In this document: one piece after another, positions 8,953-17,331 of the stretch
Layout of the letters: each line of letters starts with the position of its first letter
Position numbering within the stretch: position 1 is the stretch's first letter
Assembly: GCA_946614095.1 (NCBI GenBank)
Contig: CAMOGG010000005.1
Coordinates: 1-52,996 of the forward strand
Length of the DNA: 52,996 nt
Origin: an uncultured Caryophanales bacterium
Lineage (GTDB): Bacteria > Bacillota_I > Bacilli_A > RF39 > UBA660
Reading direction: 5' to 3'
Position numbers and translations under genes: made by a program
Notes under the pieces: model-generated
Databases searched by the model: none
Seen by the model: the letters and a program-made list of their open reading frames with translations, nothing else
What the model was told of the DNA's origin: nothing

Positions 8953-9705
8953 ATGAAAATTAATAAATATAAAAAAGGTACTCGTGGACAATATAAAGTA
9001 GAATTAGATGATGGTAGAGTTCTAGTTCTTTATGAAGAGGTCATCTTAAAATATCAATTATTGATAAAAAAAGAAATTGATGAAGAAATGATGATTCAAG
9101 TTGATTCCTATAATCAAGAGTGTGATGTTTATTACGTAGCATTGAATCGATTGAATCGTCGTGCTCAAAGTGTTTATGACTTAAGGAACTATTTATTACA
9201 AAAGGAATACCCAGAAGAACTTATTGAAAAAGCTATTCTGAAACTCATTAGTCAAGGATATTTGAATGATCAGATTTATGCGAGAAGTTATATTCATAAT
9301 CAAATGATTACTTCTTCAAAAGGTCCTTATCGATTAGAAAAAGAATTGTTAGAGAAGAAAATTGATATTGATGTGATACGTGAAGAATTAGGTGCTTTTA
9401 CAGAGGATGAACAATTACAAAAAATTGAAAAGATTGTTCATAAAGATATTGAAATAAATCATTCAAGGGGAGGTTCTGTTTTAAAACAAAAGATTTTTTT
9501 AGATTTAAAAACTTTGGGACATGATATTTCCCTTATTAATAGAGTTTTAAATCAGCATACTTTTAGTAATAATCAAGAACTAGCAAAAAGAGAATATGAA
9601 AAATTATATCGTAAATATAGTAGAAAATATCAAGGAGCAGAATTAGAATATAAAATTAAGGAAAAATTATATCAAAAAGGATTGGAGTTTTTTCCTTCTG
9701 AATAA
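8953..9705 (+). CDS. recX: Recombination regulator RecX
   Basis: RecX binds RecA filaments and limits their extension. The 250-residue protein has the three-helix repeats typical of RecX: a YYVALNRLNRRAQSVYDLRNYL block, then LISQGYLNDQIYARSYI with KGPYRLEKEL, and a C-terminal repeat with KYSRKYQGAELEYKIKEKL. The length fits the longer Bacillota form. An N-terminal beta-rich stretch of about 70 residues precedes the RecX domain, as in Bacillus RecX. The ATG at 8953 is preceded by AAAGGATGTGAT. The gene is alone between its promoter and a bidirectional terminator shared with prsA. Confidence 0.9.
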   Translation: MKINKYKKGTRGQYKVELDDGRVLVLYEEVILKYQLLIKKEIDEEMMIQVDSYNQECDVYYVALNRLNRRAQSVYDLRNYLLQKEYPEELIEKAILKLISQGYLNDQIYARSYIHNQMITSSKGPYRLEKELLEKKIDIDVIREELGAFTEDEQLQKIEKIVHKDIEINHSRGGSVLKQKIFLDLKTLGHDISLINRVLNQHTFSNNQELAKREYEKLYRKYSRKYQGAELEYKIKEKLYQKGLEFFPSE

Positions 9706-9706
9706 A

Positions 9707-9738
9707 GAAAAAAGAATCCATTATTAGATTCTTTTTAT
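9707..9738. terminator. Bidirectional terminator between recX and prsA
   Basis: AAAAAGAATC pairs with GATTCTTTTT around an eight-base loop, with an A run on the left and a T run on the right. It can end transcription from both converging genes and overlaps the prsA stop codon. Confidence 0.75.
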
Positions 9739-10745
9739 GATGCAGATGATGTAGATGATGCTGCATTTTTAATTAATTCATCCATGTAATTATTATATGC
9801 TTTTTTTAGAGTATCATCATTCCATTTTATTTTATTATTTTCTCTAATTTCTCTTAATGCTACATAGTATAGAGTATTGTCATTCTTTAGCTTTTGATCT
9901 GTTAATTTTTCTTTGATGTCTTCTTTTACTGTTTTTAGTTTTGGTTTATCTTTTTGTCCAGTTTTTAGAATAATATGATAGCCATATTCTGTTTTTACTG
10001 GCTCTTTGGTATAGGCATTTACCTCTAGTTTTTTGACAGCATCGCTGAATTCTGTAACCATATCACTTAAATCAAAGTATCCTAGGTCACCACCATTTGA
10101 AGCATTGGATTCATCAGAGGAATATTTTTTTGCAAGATCTTCAAATTTTTTTCCATTATCTAGTTGCTTGATAATTTTTTCAGCTTTTTTCTTTGCATTT
10201 TCATCTGCTTTTGTTTTTTCCTCTTCTGTTGCATCTTCTTTAGCATCTACTGAAATTAAAATATGACTTGCTTTTACTTGACCTGTAGTGTTTTCTTCAT
10301 AATATTTTTTAATTTCATCGTCTTTAATATTTTCATTGACATAATCTTTTACAGCTTGTTGTCTTTTATATTCTAGACTTAGTTTTGTTTCTAGTTCTTT
10401 TTCAGAATCTACTCCAAAATATTGTTTGATAACTGATTTATAAGTATCTTCATTACTACCATAATATGACTTTATTTGATTGATTTGGTTTTCTATATAC
10501 TTTTTTTCTTCGTCATCTTCTTTATATTTCTTATCTAAAATACTGTGGTCAATCATTTCAATTAAAGCAGAAATATTGTCTTCTTTTATTTTGTTGTAAT
10601 ATTCTGTTGCGGTAAATTTGTCACCCTTTATTGAGATAGCTACCTTGGAACCGTTTTTCACCTCTATTTCTTTGCCACAACCTGTTGTGATGAATGATAA
10701 GACTAATAAGGTACTTATACCTAGAAGCCATTTTTTATTTTTCAT
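9735..10745 (-). CDS. prsA: PrsA-type foldase lipoprotein (parvulin peptidyl-prolyl isomerase)
   Basis: PrsA is a membrane-tethered lipoprotein outside the cell that helps exported proteins fold. The protein has a lipoprotein signal peptide with the lipobox TTGC, a SurA/PrsA-like N-terminal helical domain, and a parvulin domain with VKASHILI, SSDESNASNGGDLGYF and EYGYHIILK. The C terminus ends in a short Ser/Ala tail. The start at 10745 is set by AGGAGGGAAAAAA just upstream; an in-frame ATG at 10766 lies before that ribosome site. Such a foldase is a sensible partner for the many large exported proteins in this window. Confidence 0.92.
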   Translation of the reverse strand: MKNKKWLLGISTLLVLSFITTGCGKEIEVKNGSKVAISIKGDKFTATEYYNKIKEDNISALIEMIDHSILDKKYKEDDEEKKYIENQINQIKSYYGSNEDTYKSVIKQYFGVDSEKELETKLSLEYKRQQAVKDYVNENIKDDEIKKYYEENTTGQVKASHILISVDAKEDATEEEKTKADENAKKKAEKIIKQLDNGKKFEDLAKKYSSDESNASNGGDLGYFDLSDMVTEFSDAVKKLEVNAYTKEPVKTEYGYHIILKTGQKDKPKLKTVKEDIKEKLTDQKLKNDNTLYYVALREIRENNKIKWNDDTLKKAYNNYMDELIKNAASSTSSAS

Positions 10746-10769
10746 TTTTTTCCCTCCTGTACACATTAA

Positions 10770-10798
10770 ATCATAACAAAAAAATAGAATTGTTGCAA
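10770..10798 (-). promoter_or_regulatory. Sigma-A promoter of prsA
   Basis: Read on the minus strand, TTGCAA (10793-10798) and TATGAT (10770-10775) have a 17-base spacer, with the prsA ribosome site about 15 bases further on. Confidence 0.65.
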
Positions 10799-10818
10799 TA
10801 ATAATGATAGATATAAGA

Positions 10819-10845
10819 ACATATTTTGTAATTTCCCATAAAATA
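10819..10845 (+). promoter_or_regulatory. Sigma-K-like promoter of the YjcZ-like gene
   Basis: AC (10819-10820), 16 bases, then CATAAAATA (10837-10845) fits the Bacillus sigma-K consensus AC-N16/17-CATANNNTA. It points to late mother-cell expression. Confidence 0.5.
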
Positions 10846-10876
10846 TCTTGAAAGCAATTAAAAAGGAGGAATCATT

Positions 10877-10978
10877 ATGAATAATTGTGGATCATCAACT
10901 GTTGGTGGAAATGCTTCTGGTGCAATTGTACTTGTTTTATTTATACTTTTAATTATTATTTTAGGCGCTTATATTTAA
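10877..10978 (+). CDS. YjcZ-like small hydrophobic sporulation protein (33 aa)
   Basis: A very short open frame, 33 residues, preceded by AAAAGGAGGAATCATT, an excellent ribosome site. The product starts MNNCGSSTVGG, has a short Gly/Ser region, then one hydrophobic helix (AIVLVLFILLIIILGAYI). This is the layout of the YjcZ/sporulation small-protein family in Bacillus. A sigma-K-like promoter lies upstream and a hairpin terminator follows directly, so it looks like a complete mini gene. The function of such proteins is poorly known; a membrane or coat location during sporulation is likely. Confidence 0.7.
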   Translation: MNNCGSSTVGGNASGAIVLVLFILLIIILGAYI

Positions 10979-10992
10979 GCAATAAATGTTGG

Positions 10993-11016
10993 AAGAGGGT
11001 ATACCTCTTTTTCTTT
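10993..11016 (+). terminator. Terminator after the YjcZ-like gene
   Basis: AAGAGG pairs with CCTCTT around GTATA, followed by TTTTTCTTTT. Confidence 0.65.
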
Positions 11017-11042
11017 TGTGTATATTAATAAAGGTGAAGCCT

Positions 11043-11531
11043 ATGTATTACGCTAATTTATATATATTCGGTTCTATGCTTGGTTATATTCATGAGACGA
11101 TATTAAAACTATTATTCTTTCCTTCTATCAATAATGGTTTGTTATATGGACCATGGATTCCAATTTATGGAATTGGTTTTGTTTTAATTGTTTATTGTAG
11201 TAGAAAGATTGGTTTATTAAAAAAATCTAAGCTTATTAAAACGATTATATTATTTTTCTTATTGGCTTTTTCTTTGATGTTTTTGGAAGAGGTTGGTGGT
11301 GTTTTGATTGAATTTTTATTTCATCGTATTTTTTGGAATTATTCTAAGTTGCCCTTTCATATAGGACCTTATATTTCTTTGGAAATTTGTTTTATATGGG
11401 GAGTTTTATCGTTGATGATTATTTTTTATTTAGAACCTTTTTTAGAATTATTTTTAAAAAAAATACCAATTATGATTAGTATTGGTATTCTTTTTCTTCA
11501 ATTAATTGATTTTTTATTATTGTTTTTCTGA
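11043..11531 (+). CDS. CmpB-type (DUF1113) multi-pass membrane protein
   Basis: This belongs to the family annotated as putative ABC-transporter type IV (CmpB, PF06541). Seen here: FGSMLGYIHETI near the start, GLLYGPWIPIYGIGFVLIV, LEEVGGVLIEFLF, FWNYSKLPFHIGPYISLE and FIWGVLSL, all family hallmarks. About five membrane helices fit in 162 residues. The role of the family is not established despite its name. ATG 11043 follows AAAGGTG; an in-frame ATG at 10986 would put the preceding terminator inside the gene. The 3' end overlaps the converging HIT gene by 15 bases. Confidence 0.75.
   Translation: MYYANLYIFGSMLGYIHETILKLLFFPSINNGLLYGPWIPIYGIGFVLIVYCSRKIGLLKKSKLIKTIILFFLLAFSLMFLEEVGGVLIEFLFHRIFWNYSKLPFHIGPYISLEICFIWGVLSLMIIFYLEPFLELFLKKIPIMISIGILFLQLIDFLLLFF
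11456..11492. terminator. Terminator hairpin inside the 3' end of the CmpB-type gene
   Basis: ATACCAAT (11463-11470) pairs with ATTGGTAT (11481-11488). The A run before it gives a T tract on the minus strand, so it most likely ends the minus-strand HIT operon. TCTTTTTC follows on the plus side. Confidence 0.55.
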
Positions 11532-11918
11532 TAACTTTTGATAAACTTCTTCGATATCTGAAAGTTTTGTCTCATCATATTTATATTCTACATTATCATC
11601 GGGGTATCTAGGTGTTAGATGAATGTGGAAATGCCTAATTTCTTGGCCCAACTCATTATTTTCTGCAATTGTTAGACCTTCACAGTTTAAATTTTTCTTT
11701 AATAGTGGATATAACACATCCCTGATAATTTGAAAACTATGGGTAATAATTTCCTCTTTAATATCCATAATGTTTACATAATGTTCTTTTGGTAAGATTA
11801 GTAAATGTCCATCCGTAGAAGGATTTATGTTCATAATTACTTTGATGAGATTGTCCTCATACACTGTTTTAGATGGTAACTCTCCTTTTATAATTTTACA
11901 AAAAATACAATCGTTCAT
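11517..11918 (-). CDS. HIT-family nucleotide-binding hydrolase
   Basis: HIT proteins (Hint/Hit class) hydrolyse nucleoside phosphoramidates or dinucleoside polyphosphates. The 133-residue product begins MNDCIFCKIIKGELPSKTVYED, the standard opening with a zinc-type Cys pair, has GHLLILPKEH in the middle and the catalytic histidine triad in HFHIHLTPRYPDD. It is the downstream gene of a two-gene minus-strand operon with an unknown membrane-anchored protein 13 bases upstream. The ATG is preceded by AAGGAGG-like sequence. Confidence 0.9.
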   Translation of the reverse strand: MNDCIFCKIIKGELPSKTVYEDNLIKVIMNINPSTDGHLLILPKEHYVNIMDIKEEIITHSFQIIRDVLYPLLKKNLNCEGLTIAENNELGQEIRHFHIHLTPRYPDDNVEYKYDETKLSDIEEVYQKLSEKQ

Positions 11919-11931
11919 TTCTTATACCTCC

Positions 11932-12684
11932 TTAATTTAAATATTGATATGTAATTTTGTTTTGTTTTACTAATTTTGAATTATTATCATTTAGAATATC
12001 TATAATGATTTGTCTATTTTGTTCATTCATAATAAAATCTTCTGTTAGATTTTCTATCTTTATTGACTCTGTTATTTCTTTTTTATTAGTGATTATGAAA
12101 GAAAAATTCTTAGGAGTAATATGATTTTTTTGAAATTGTTTTATTGTAGATATTATATTATCTGTTATTTCTTTGGAATTCCAGTTATCTATTTTTATTT
12201 CTGTTTCTATTGTATAAAATTTTAATTGTGAGAGGTTTTCTTCTTTTAAGATTCTATCTTTTACTGCTTCTGTGTAATTATCTAAAGTAGTGAGAATTGT
12301 TATTGTGCATTGGATGTTTGTTTTTTCTTTTATTTCTTTTTCTAGTTTTTTTTGAATATGCTGAAATAATTTTTTTCCTTGAAGATAGTCTTCTTGATAA
12401 GTATCTTTTATTTGATGTTTGGAGTAGATTAAGTAAAAATAATGATTTTTATTTTCTTTTGATACTATTTTTGCTTGAAATTTTGTATCTTTATAATTTA
12501 TTTTGTTCATTGTTAAACTGCTTTTCATGTTCCTATAGTTTGTTTCTAAATAGGAATTAAATTTTTTTTGAACTTTTGGAAGAAAAATTATATCTGCTTT
12601 TTCATTTATTATAATGAAGCTAAAGATTATTATGATGAAAAAGGTAAAAATTCTTCTTTGTAATAATAGTTTTTGTTTATTCAT
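11932..12684 (-). CDS. Membrane-anchored protein of unknown function
   Basis: I do not recognise this 250-residue protein. It has a Lys/Arg-rich start, one membrane helix (about 10-28, FFIIIIFSFIII) and then a lysine- and isoleucine-rich mixed alpha/beta region predicted to lie outside the membrane. No catalytic motif is visible. The start at 12684 is supported by GGTGACT upstream. The frame extends to 12729, but that extension would cover the promoter. It is co-transcribed with the HIT gene. Confidence 0.6.
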   Translation of the reverse strand: MNKQKLLLQRRIFTFFIIIIFSFIIINEKADIIFLPKVQKKFNSYLETNYRNMKSSLTMNKINYKDTKFQAKIVSKENKNHYFYLIYSKHQIKDTYQEDYLQGKKLFQHIQKKLEKEIKEKTNIQCTITILTTLDNYTEAVKDRILKEENLSQLKFYTIETEIKIDNWNSKEITDNIISTIKQFQKNHITPKNFSFIITNKKEITESIKIENLTEDFIMNEQNRQIIIDILNDNNSKLVKQNKITYQYLN

Positions 12685-12700
12685 TTTAGTCACCAACAAT

Positions 12701-12729
12701 ATTTTATCGTATATTGAATTAGAATGCAA
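12701..12729 (-). promoter_or_regulatory. Sigma-A promoter of the minus-strand pair
   Basis: On the minus strand TTGCAT (12724-12729) and TAAAAT (12701-12706) are 17 bases apart. Confidence 0.6.
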
Positions 12730-12752
12730 TTTTAATAAATTTTTAAAAATAG

Positions 12753-12781
12753 TTGTTTTGCTTTTTTTTTTATGATATATT
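12753..12781 (+). promoter_or_regulatory. Sigma-A promoter of the acidic coiled-coil gene
   Basis: TTGTTT (12753-12758) and TATATT (12776-12781), spacer 17 with a poly-T stretch. It is divergent to the promoter at 12701-12729. Confidence 0.5.
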
Positions 12782-12819
12782 ATTTAATAGATTAAAGTAG
12801 AATATGGGTGGTGTTTTAT

Positions 12820-14877
12820 ATGTCATTAAAAAATCAAAAGGGAATTGTTAGATATCAGGGACGTGATGATATTGTTTGTTCTTATGGAATTCGAGATGAC
12901 GGCAAACAATTTTATTATTTAGATACAAATGCTTTAAAAAATGGAAATCGTATTGCTACTACGGCATTAGTTGAAGCAGTTGATCCAATGGTTAAGGCTA
13001 GTAATATTGGTCTTATTGACTCTGAAGGAAAAGAAATTATTGAATTTAATAATCGTTCTATTCGTCCTGTTAATGATGATATTATTTTAGTGGAACCTGC
13101 TACTCCTGTTACACAAAGTGTAATTGATGCTATTCAGTTGAAAAGTGATCCATTATCTGCAACAAAACTTGTATCTACGCCTGCTTTGATTAAGGAAAAA
13201 TTAAATACTAAAGTTGGAAATGATGGTAGATATTTATTTAATGATCAGTTTTCAGAAGCTACTGTTTGTGATATTAATGGTAATAATCTAGTAAATGATG
13301 AAAGATATAGTTTTATAGTTACAAATGGGAAAAGTTTATTTTTTAGTAAAAATACAGCTGATTCTGATATAACAGATTATTCTATATTACCACCTGAAGT
13401 TCAAAGTGATGTAACACCAGCAAATGATACACAGACTATTGATGTTAGTGAAGTTGAAGTACCAAAAGATGTAGTTGAAAATGCTTTAAGTGGTGTTTCT
13501 ATGAATGAAGGTTCTCAAATTGAGGAAGAAGTTGTAGAAACTCCAGCAGAGACGGAAGTTGACTCATCTTTGGTAGATGAAAAAGTTGCAGTAGAAGCTC
13601 CTGCAGAAGATGTTGTACAAGAAACTCCTATTGAAGAGGTTTCTTCGGAGAAGAGTGCTTCTGAAGTTTCAGTAGAAGAAACTACTTCGAATGATTTATC
13701 AGATACTGTTCAAAATACTAGTATGGAGAGTGGCTTTGAAATTCCAAAGGTTTCTATTGAGATTCCAAAGATACCAGAAAGTGTTCCTCCTGTTTCTATG
13801 AATAATGAAACTCCTTCTGATGCTGTTTCAGAGAATGTTGAGGATGCTGTAGAAGATGAGAATACTGATGAATCAGAAAAAGAGGAAATCATTTTTGATA
13901 CAATTCCTGGTGAAAGTTCTAAAGAAGAACCAGTTGAAGAAGAAGCAGTATTTCCAGAGGAAAAGGATGAAGATACTGTTTTAGGAGAAGAGGAAGTATT
14001 CACGACTTCCGTTGTTCCGGATAAAATTGAGAATGCTGATATGGAAGAGTCTGCATCTGATGTTGATGGCATAGACATAACTTCAAAGGAGGCTGAATCT
14101 GAAGTAGAAGATGATGCTGATGAGACTTCAGTGAAAGTAGAAGAGACTGGAGAAAAAGAAGAAGAAAATAATACTGATAAAGAAGTTGAAACGGAAAAAG
14201 AAACTATTCCAGTTGAAGTGGTTTCTCCAGAAGACGTAGAGGAAGTGGTTAGTCCAATGACAATTGTTGATCAAGATGAAAAAATTGATTTTGGCATTGA
14301 TGAAGATATGGAAACTGATAATATGATTGATTTTACTAAAGATGAAGATGATAGTGTCGTAACTGATTTAGATGATGAAGATATGGCTTTATTTGCTGAA
14401 CCAAAAGATGAGACTAGAGAAATGGAGATGAACCATATGGATTCTTTTGATGATATCGATTATAAAGAGCCTTCTGTAGAATCTAATGATGATAATATTA
14501 TGGCTGATGTTGCAAAGACTATGACTGCTTTGATGACTAGAGTTAAAGTCGTAGAAGCTCAGCTTTCGGAAGAAAAGGCAAAGAATGCAAAGTTAACTTC
14601 TTCTGGAAGAAATTTGGTTGAGAAGAATAGAATGCTTGCTAAGAAAATTGAAGTTATAACGAATAAAAATACTAGTTTAGAAGCAAGTGTTTCTAAGGCA
14701 AATTCTGTTAATAGTGTTTTGGAAAATAGAGTTCATGAACAAAAAAGAGTTATGGATGCTCAAAATCGTGAGTTACAAATGCTTCGTCCATTATTACAGG
14801 ATAAAGAAAAGGTGGTTGGCATACTTGCAGATGTACAAGCACTTTTGGAAGAGGAAAATTCTGTTAAAGTACGATAA
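12820..14877 (+). CDS. Acidic protein with N-terminal beta domain and C-terminal coiled coil, function unknown
   Basis: I do not recognise this 685-residue protein. The first 190 residues look folded and beta-rich. Residues about 200-550 are extremely rich in Glu, Val, Ser and Asp (many EE, VEE, ETP units) and should be disordered. The last 120 residues (from about MADVAKTMTALMTRVK) form a long coiled coil ending in LQALLEEENSVKVR-like heptads. There is no signal peptide or membrane helix, so it is probably cytoplasmic. The layout suggests a scaffold or spacer protein. The start at 12820 follows GGGTGGTG; the in-frame GTG 12808 is within that site. The acidic tail resembles in style that of the HerA-like protein. 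Confidence 0.6.
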   Translation: MSLKNQKGIVRYQGRDDIVCSYGIRDDGKQFYYLDTNALKNGNRIATTALVEAVDPMVKASNIGLIDSEGKEIIEFNNRSIRPVNDDIILVEPATPVTQSVIDAIQLKSDPLSATKLVSTPALIKEKLNTKVGNDGRYLFNDQFSEATVCDINGNNLVNDERYSFIVTNGKSLFFSKNTADSDITDYSILPPEVQSDVTPANDTQTIDVSEVEVPKDVVENALSGVSMNEGSQIEEEVVETPAETEVDSSLVDEKVAVEAPAEDVVQETPIEEVSSEKSASEVSVEETTSNDLSDTVQNTSMESGFEIPKVSIEIPKIPESVPPVSMNNETPSDAVSENVEDAVEDENTDESEKEEIIFDTIPGESSKEEPVEEEAVFPEEKDEDTVLGEEEVFTTSVVPDKIENADMEESASDVDGIDITSKEAESEVEDDADETSVKVEETGEKEEENNTDKEVETEKETIPVEVVSPEDVEEVVSPMTIVDQDEKIDFGIDEDMETDNMIDFTKDEDDSVVTDLDDEDMALFAEPKDETREMEMNHMDSFDDIDYKEPSVESNDDNIMADVAKTMTALMTRVKVVEAQLSEEKAKNAKLTSSGRNLVEKNRMLAKKIEVITNKNTSLEASVSKANSVNSVLENRVHEQKRVMDAQNRELQMLRPLLQDKEKVVGILADVQALLEEENSVKVR

Positions 14878-14883
14878 AATAGG

Positions 14884-14909
14884 AAAACTAGCAATGACTA
14901 GTTTTTTTT
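14884..14909 (+). terminator. Terminator after the acidic coiled-coil gene
   Basis: AAAACTAG pairs with CTAGTTTT around CAATGA, followed by a T run. Confidence 0.75.
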
Positions 14910-15036
14910 CTTGTTTTCAGTTCTTTGTTTTGGTAAAATAAGAATGTCTTTGTTACTGAATGTCCTTTCTTTTTTTATCTTTTTAGAATAGAATATGATA
15001 GTAATATAGTATATTATAAGAATGGGAGATGGTAAT

Positions 15037-16230
15037 GTGAATCGTGATGACTTTCCTATGCTAGCAAGTGATATTGTCTATTTTGATAATGGTGCAACAA
15101 CTTTAAAGCCAACATGTGTTGTTGATGCTATGAATCGATATTATTTAGAACATACTTCTAACATTCATCGTGGAGATTATGATGCAGCTATTAAGACCAA
15201 TCAATTATATGATGGAGTAAGAGATATTGTAGGAAAATTTGTTCATTGTGATCCTGAATGTGTGGTTTATACTAGTGGTACGACAATGTCTATTAACATG
15301 GTTGTGTTTGGTTATATGAAAAAGCATTTAAAAGCAGGAGATGAAGTTTTATTAAATAAAGCGGAACATGCTTCTAATGTTTTACCATGGTTACGATTAC
15401 AGGAAGAAATTGATATTCAAGTGAAATTTGTTCCACTTAATTCTGATTATGAGTTGACTTTGGATAATATTAAAAAATCAGTTTCTAAGAAGACTAAAGT
15501 AATTTCTTTGGCTCATGTAAGTAATGTTCTTGGAGATGTTCGAGATATTGAGAGTATTGGTCAATACTGTGAAGAAAATCATATTCTATTTCATGTTGAT
15601 GGCGCACAGAGCGTTCCTCATATGGGTGTCGATTTTCAAAAGTGTAAGATAGATTTTTTAAGTTTCTCTGGTCATAAAATGTGTGGGCCTACTGGAGTTG
15701 GAGTTTTAATTGGCAAGAAAGAATTATTAGAAGAGATGGATCCTATTCTGTATGGTGGAGGAATGAATTCTTTTTTTGAAGCTGATTCTTCTTATGAACT
15801 AAAAAATGTTCCTATAAAATTTGAAGCTGGGACACCACCTATTGCTGAAGTTATTGGCCTTGGAGAAGCAATTCAATATTTAATGAGTATTGGTATGGAT
15901 AAGATACACAATCATGAGATAAAACTGAAAAAGTATTTATTATCTAAGATTGAAAAAATTCCAAATCTAATTGTTTATAATCGTAATACGAATAGTGGAA
16001 TTTTTGCTTTTAACATTGATGGTGTTTTTGCTCAAGACTCTTCTATCTATTTGAATCATTATCATATTTATGTAAGAGCAGGAAATCATTGTGCTAAAAT
16101 GTTAAAGGATGAGATTCAAATTAAGAATACTGTTCGTGTTAGTATGTATTTTTATAATAACTATGAAGATATTGATCGATTAGTGGAAGCTTTAGCAAAT
16201 AGTGAAGATATTTTTAAAATTGTTTTGTAG
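15037..16230 (+). CDS. sufS: Cysteine desulfurase SufS
   Basis: SufS is a PLP enzyme that takes sulfur from cysteine for iron-sulfur cluster assembly and passes it as a persulfide to SufU. Seen here: YFDNGATTLKP at the start, HVDGAQSVPH, the PLP lysine in SFSGHKMCGPTGVG, FEAGTPP and the active-site cysteine in RAGNHCAKML. The length of about 397 residues is normal. I prefer GTG 15037 because GGGAGATGG lies 5-12 bases upstream; ATG 15022 has no ribosome site. sufU follows after eight bases; sufC, sufD and sufB are not in the window. Confidence 0.93.
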   Translation: MNRDDFPMLASDIVYFDNGATTLKPTCVVDAMNRYYLEHTSNIHRGDYDAAIKTNQLYDGVRDIVGKFVHCDPECVVYTSGTTMSINMVVFGYMKKHLKAGDEVLLNKAEHASNVLPWLRLQEEIDIQVKFVPLNSDYELTLDNIKKSVSKKTKVISLAHVSNVLGDVRDIESIGQYCEENHILFHVDGAQSVPHMGVDFQKCKIDFLSFSGHKMCGPTGVGVLIGKKELLEEMDPILYGGGMNSFFEADSSYELKNVPIKFEAGTPPIAEVIGLGEAIQYLMSIGMDKIHNHEIKLKKYLLSKIEKIPNLIVYNRNTNSGIFAFNIDGVFAQDSSIYLNHYHIYVRAGNHCAKMLKDEIQIKNTVRVSMYFYNNYEDIDRLVEALANSEDIFKIVL

Positions 16231-16238
16231 GTGAGATT

Positions 16239-16676
16239 ATGGATAGTAATTTGCGAAGAGAGATTATATTAGAGAATTATCAGGAACCAGTTAATCGAGG
16301 ATTAATTGACGATGATAGTTATCTCAAGACTAATACTAATAGTGAGAGTTGTATTGATAATTTAGATTTTATGATGAAGATAGAAGATGGTGTGGTGAGG
16401 GACATTCGTTTTGATGGAGAGGCTTGTGCTATTAGTACATCTGCTACTTCTATTATGATTCAAAAACTATTAGGAAAGAAAATAGAAGATGTAAAAAAAA
16501 TATTAGAAAATTATAAAAGAATGGTACAAGAAGAGGATTATGATGCCAATATTCTTGGTGAATTAAATGTGTATGATGAAATATATCAACAACCAAATCG
16601 AAAGAATTGTGCATTATTACCACTTGTATCTATTGAAAAAATGTTGGGGGAAATTGAAGATGAGTCAAAAAATTAA
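16239..16676 (+). CDS. sufU: SufU-like zinc-dependent sulfur-transfer protein
   Basis: SufU receives persulfide sulfur from SufS through a zinc-bound cysteine site. The 145-residue protein shows the expected three cysteine blocks: NSESCIDNLDF (usually NPSCGD), GEACAISTSATSIM and RKNCALLPL. These match the zinc ligands and sulfur acceptor of SufU. The first block differs from the usual NPxCGD. The gene starts eight bases after sufS with AGGTGAG as ribosome site and overlaps the next gene by 17 bases, so the three are one operon. Confidence 0.88.
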   Translation: MDSNLRREIILENYQEPVNRGLIDDDSYLKTNTNSESCIDNLDFMMKIEDGVVRDIRFDGEACAISTSATSIMIQKLLGKKIEDVKKILENYKRMVQEEDYDANILGELNVYDEIYQQPNRKNCALLPLVSIEKMLGEIEDESKN

Positions 16677-17166
16677 TACAGAGAAATTAAAATTAGCAGA
16701 GATTAGGCTATTTGATACGGAAAAAATGGCTTCTGAAATACCATCTGTTCATGGTTATACTTTTTTATATGAACAAGATGGAAAATATCAGAATATTTTT
16801 CGTGGAGAAGATGGATTACCAGTTTTTGAAAGAGTTCCTTATTCCAATTCTACTTTGGATGGAGAAGATTTTGGTAGTAAGATTATTTTGTTGCAGGGAG
16901 ATGTTCAAGATGGTCCTTGTTATATTATTCCATCTACATCAGGAAAGATTCTTTTTGGAAAGGAGCAAATTTCTATATCAGAATTAAAAACTTATATTCT
17001 TCATTCTAATTATTATTTTATAGATAGGCTATCTATTATGGAAGAAGAGTATTCTTCTATCCTTCAGTGGCTTTGTAACCACAAGAAGAGAGATCAAGAT
17101 ATTAAACTAAGAAGAGAATTTCAAGAGTATTTTGGTGATTCTTCTAAGATTTTTGTAAAAAAGTAA
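16660..17166 (+). CDS. Unknown protein in the suf operon
   Basis: I do not recognise this 168-residue protein. It is predicted soluble, with no signal peptide. A beta-rich centre (HGYTFLYEQDGKYQNIF, KIILLQGDVQDGPCYIIP) is followed by a helical C terminus ending in FVKK. It starts inside the sufU 3' end with GGGGGA upstream, so it is translationally coupled to sufU. A link to iron-sulfur assembly is inferred only from position. There are two Cys, not in a metal-site pattern. Confidence 0.6.
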   Translation: MSQKINTEKLKLAEIRLFDTEKMASEIPSVHGYTFLYEQDGKYQNIFRGEDGLPVFERVPYSNSTLDGEDFGSKIILLQGDVQDGPCYIIPSTSGKILFGKEQISISELKTYILHSNYYFIDRLSIMEEEYSSILQWLCNHKKRDQDIKLRREFQEYFGDSSKIFVKK

Positions 17167-17331
17167 AATTCTTTGGTTTTTTAAGATTGAAAGAGATTTC
17201 TAGTTGAAAAGTAATTTTTTGCTTTAGGAGATTTCTTTTTTTTGGTTCTTTTTTCTTTGGAAAAATAAAAATTGGTGATTTGCCTCTTCTAATTATTTGC
17301 AGTAATATACCGCTTTGAGAGGAGGTGATTC
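17167..17331. other. Intergenic region between the suf operon and ssb
   Basis: 165 bases of T-rich sequence. The direct repeat GAGATTTCT occurs twice, but I could not find a clear hairpin. The right end holds the ssb promoter. Confidence 0.4.
17280..17308 (+). promoter_or_regulatory. Sigma-A promoter of ssb
   Basis: TTGCCT (17280-17285) and TAATAT (17303-17308), 17-base spacer, followed by GAGGAGGTGATT before the start. Confidence 0.55.

Noticed and set aside
13710-14078. 122-codon Ser-rich minus-strand frame
   Set aside because: It is the complement of the Glu/Ser-rich repeats of the acidic protein.
17167-17331. Riboswitch or T-box before ssb
   Set aside because: No conserved leader motif or stable hairpin could be made out.
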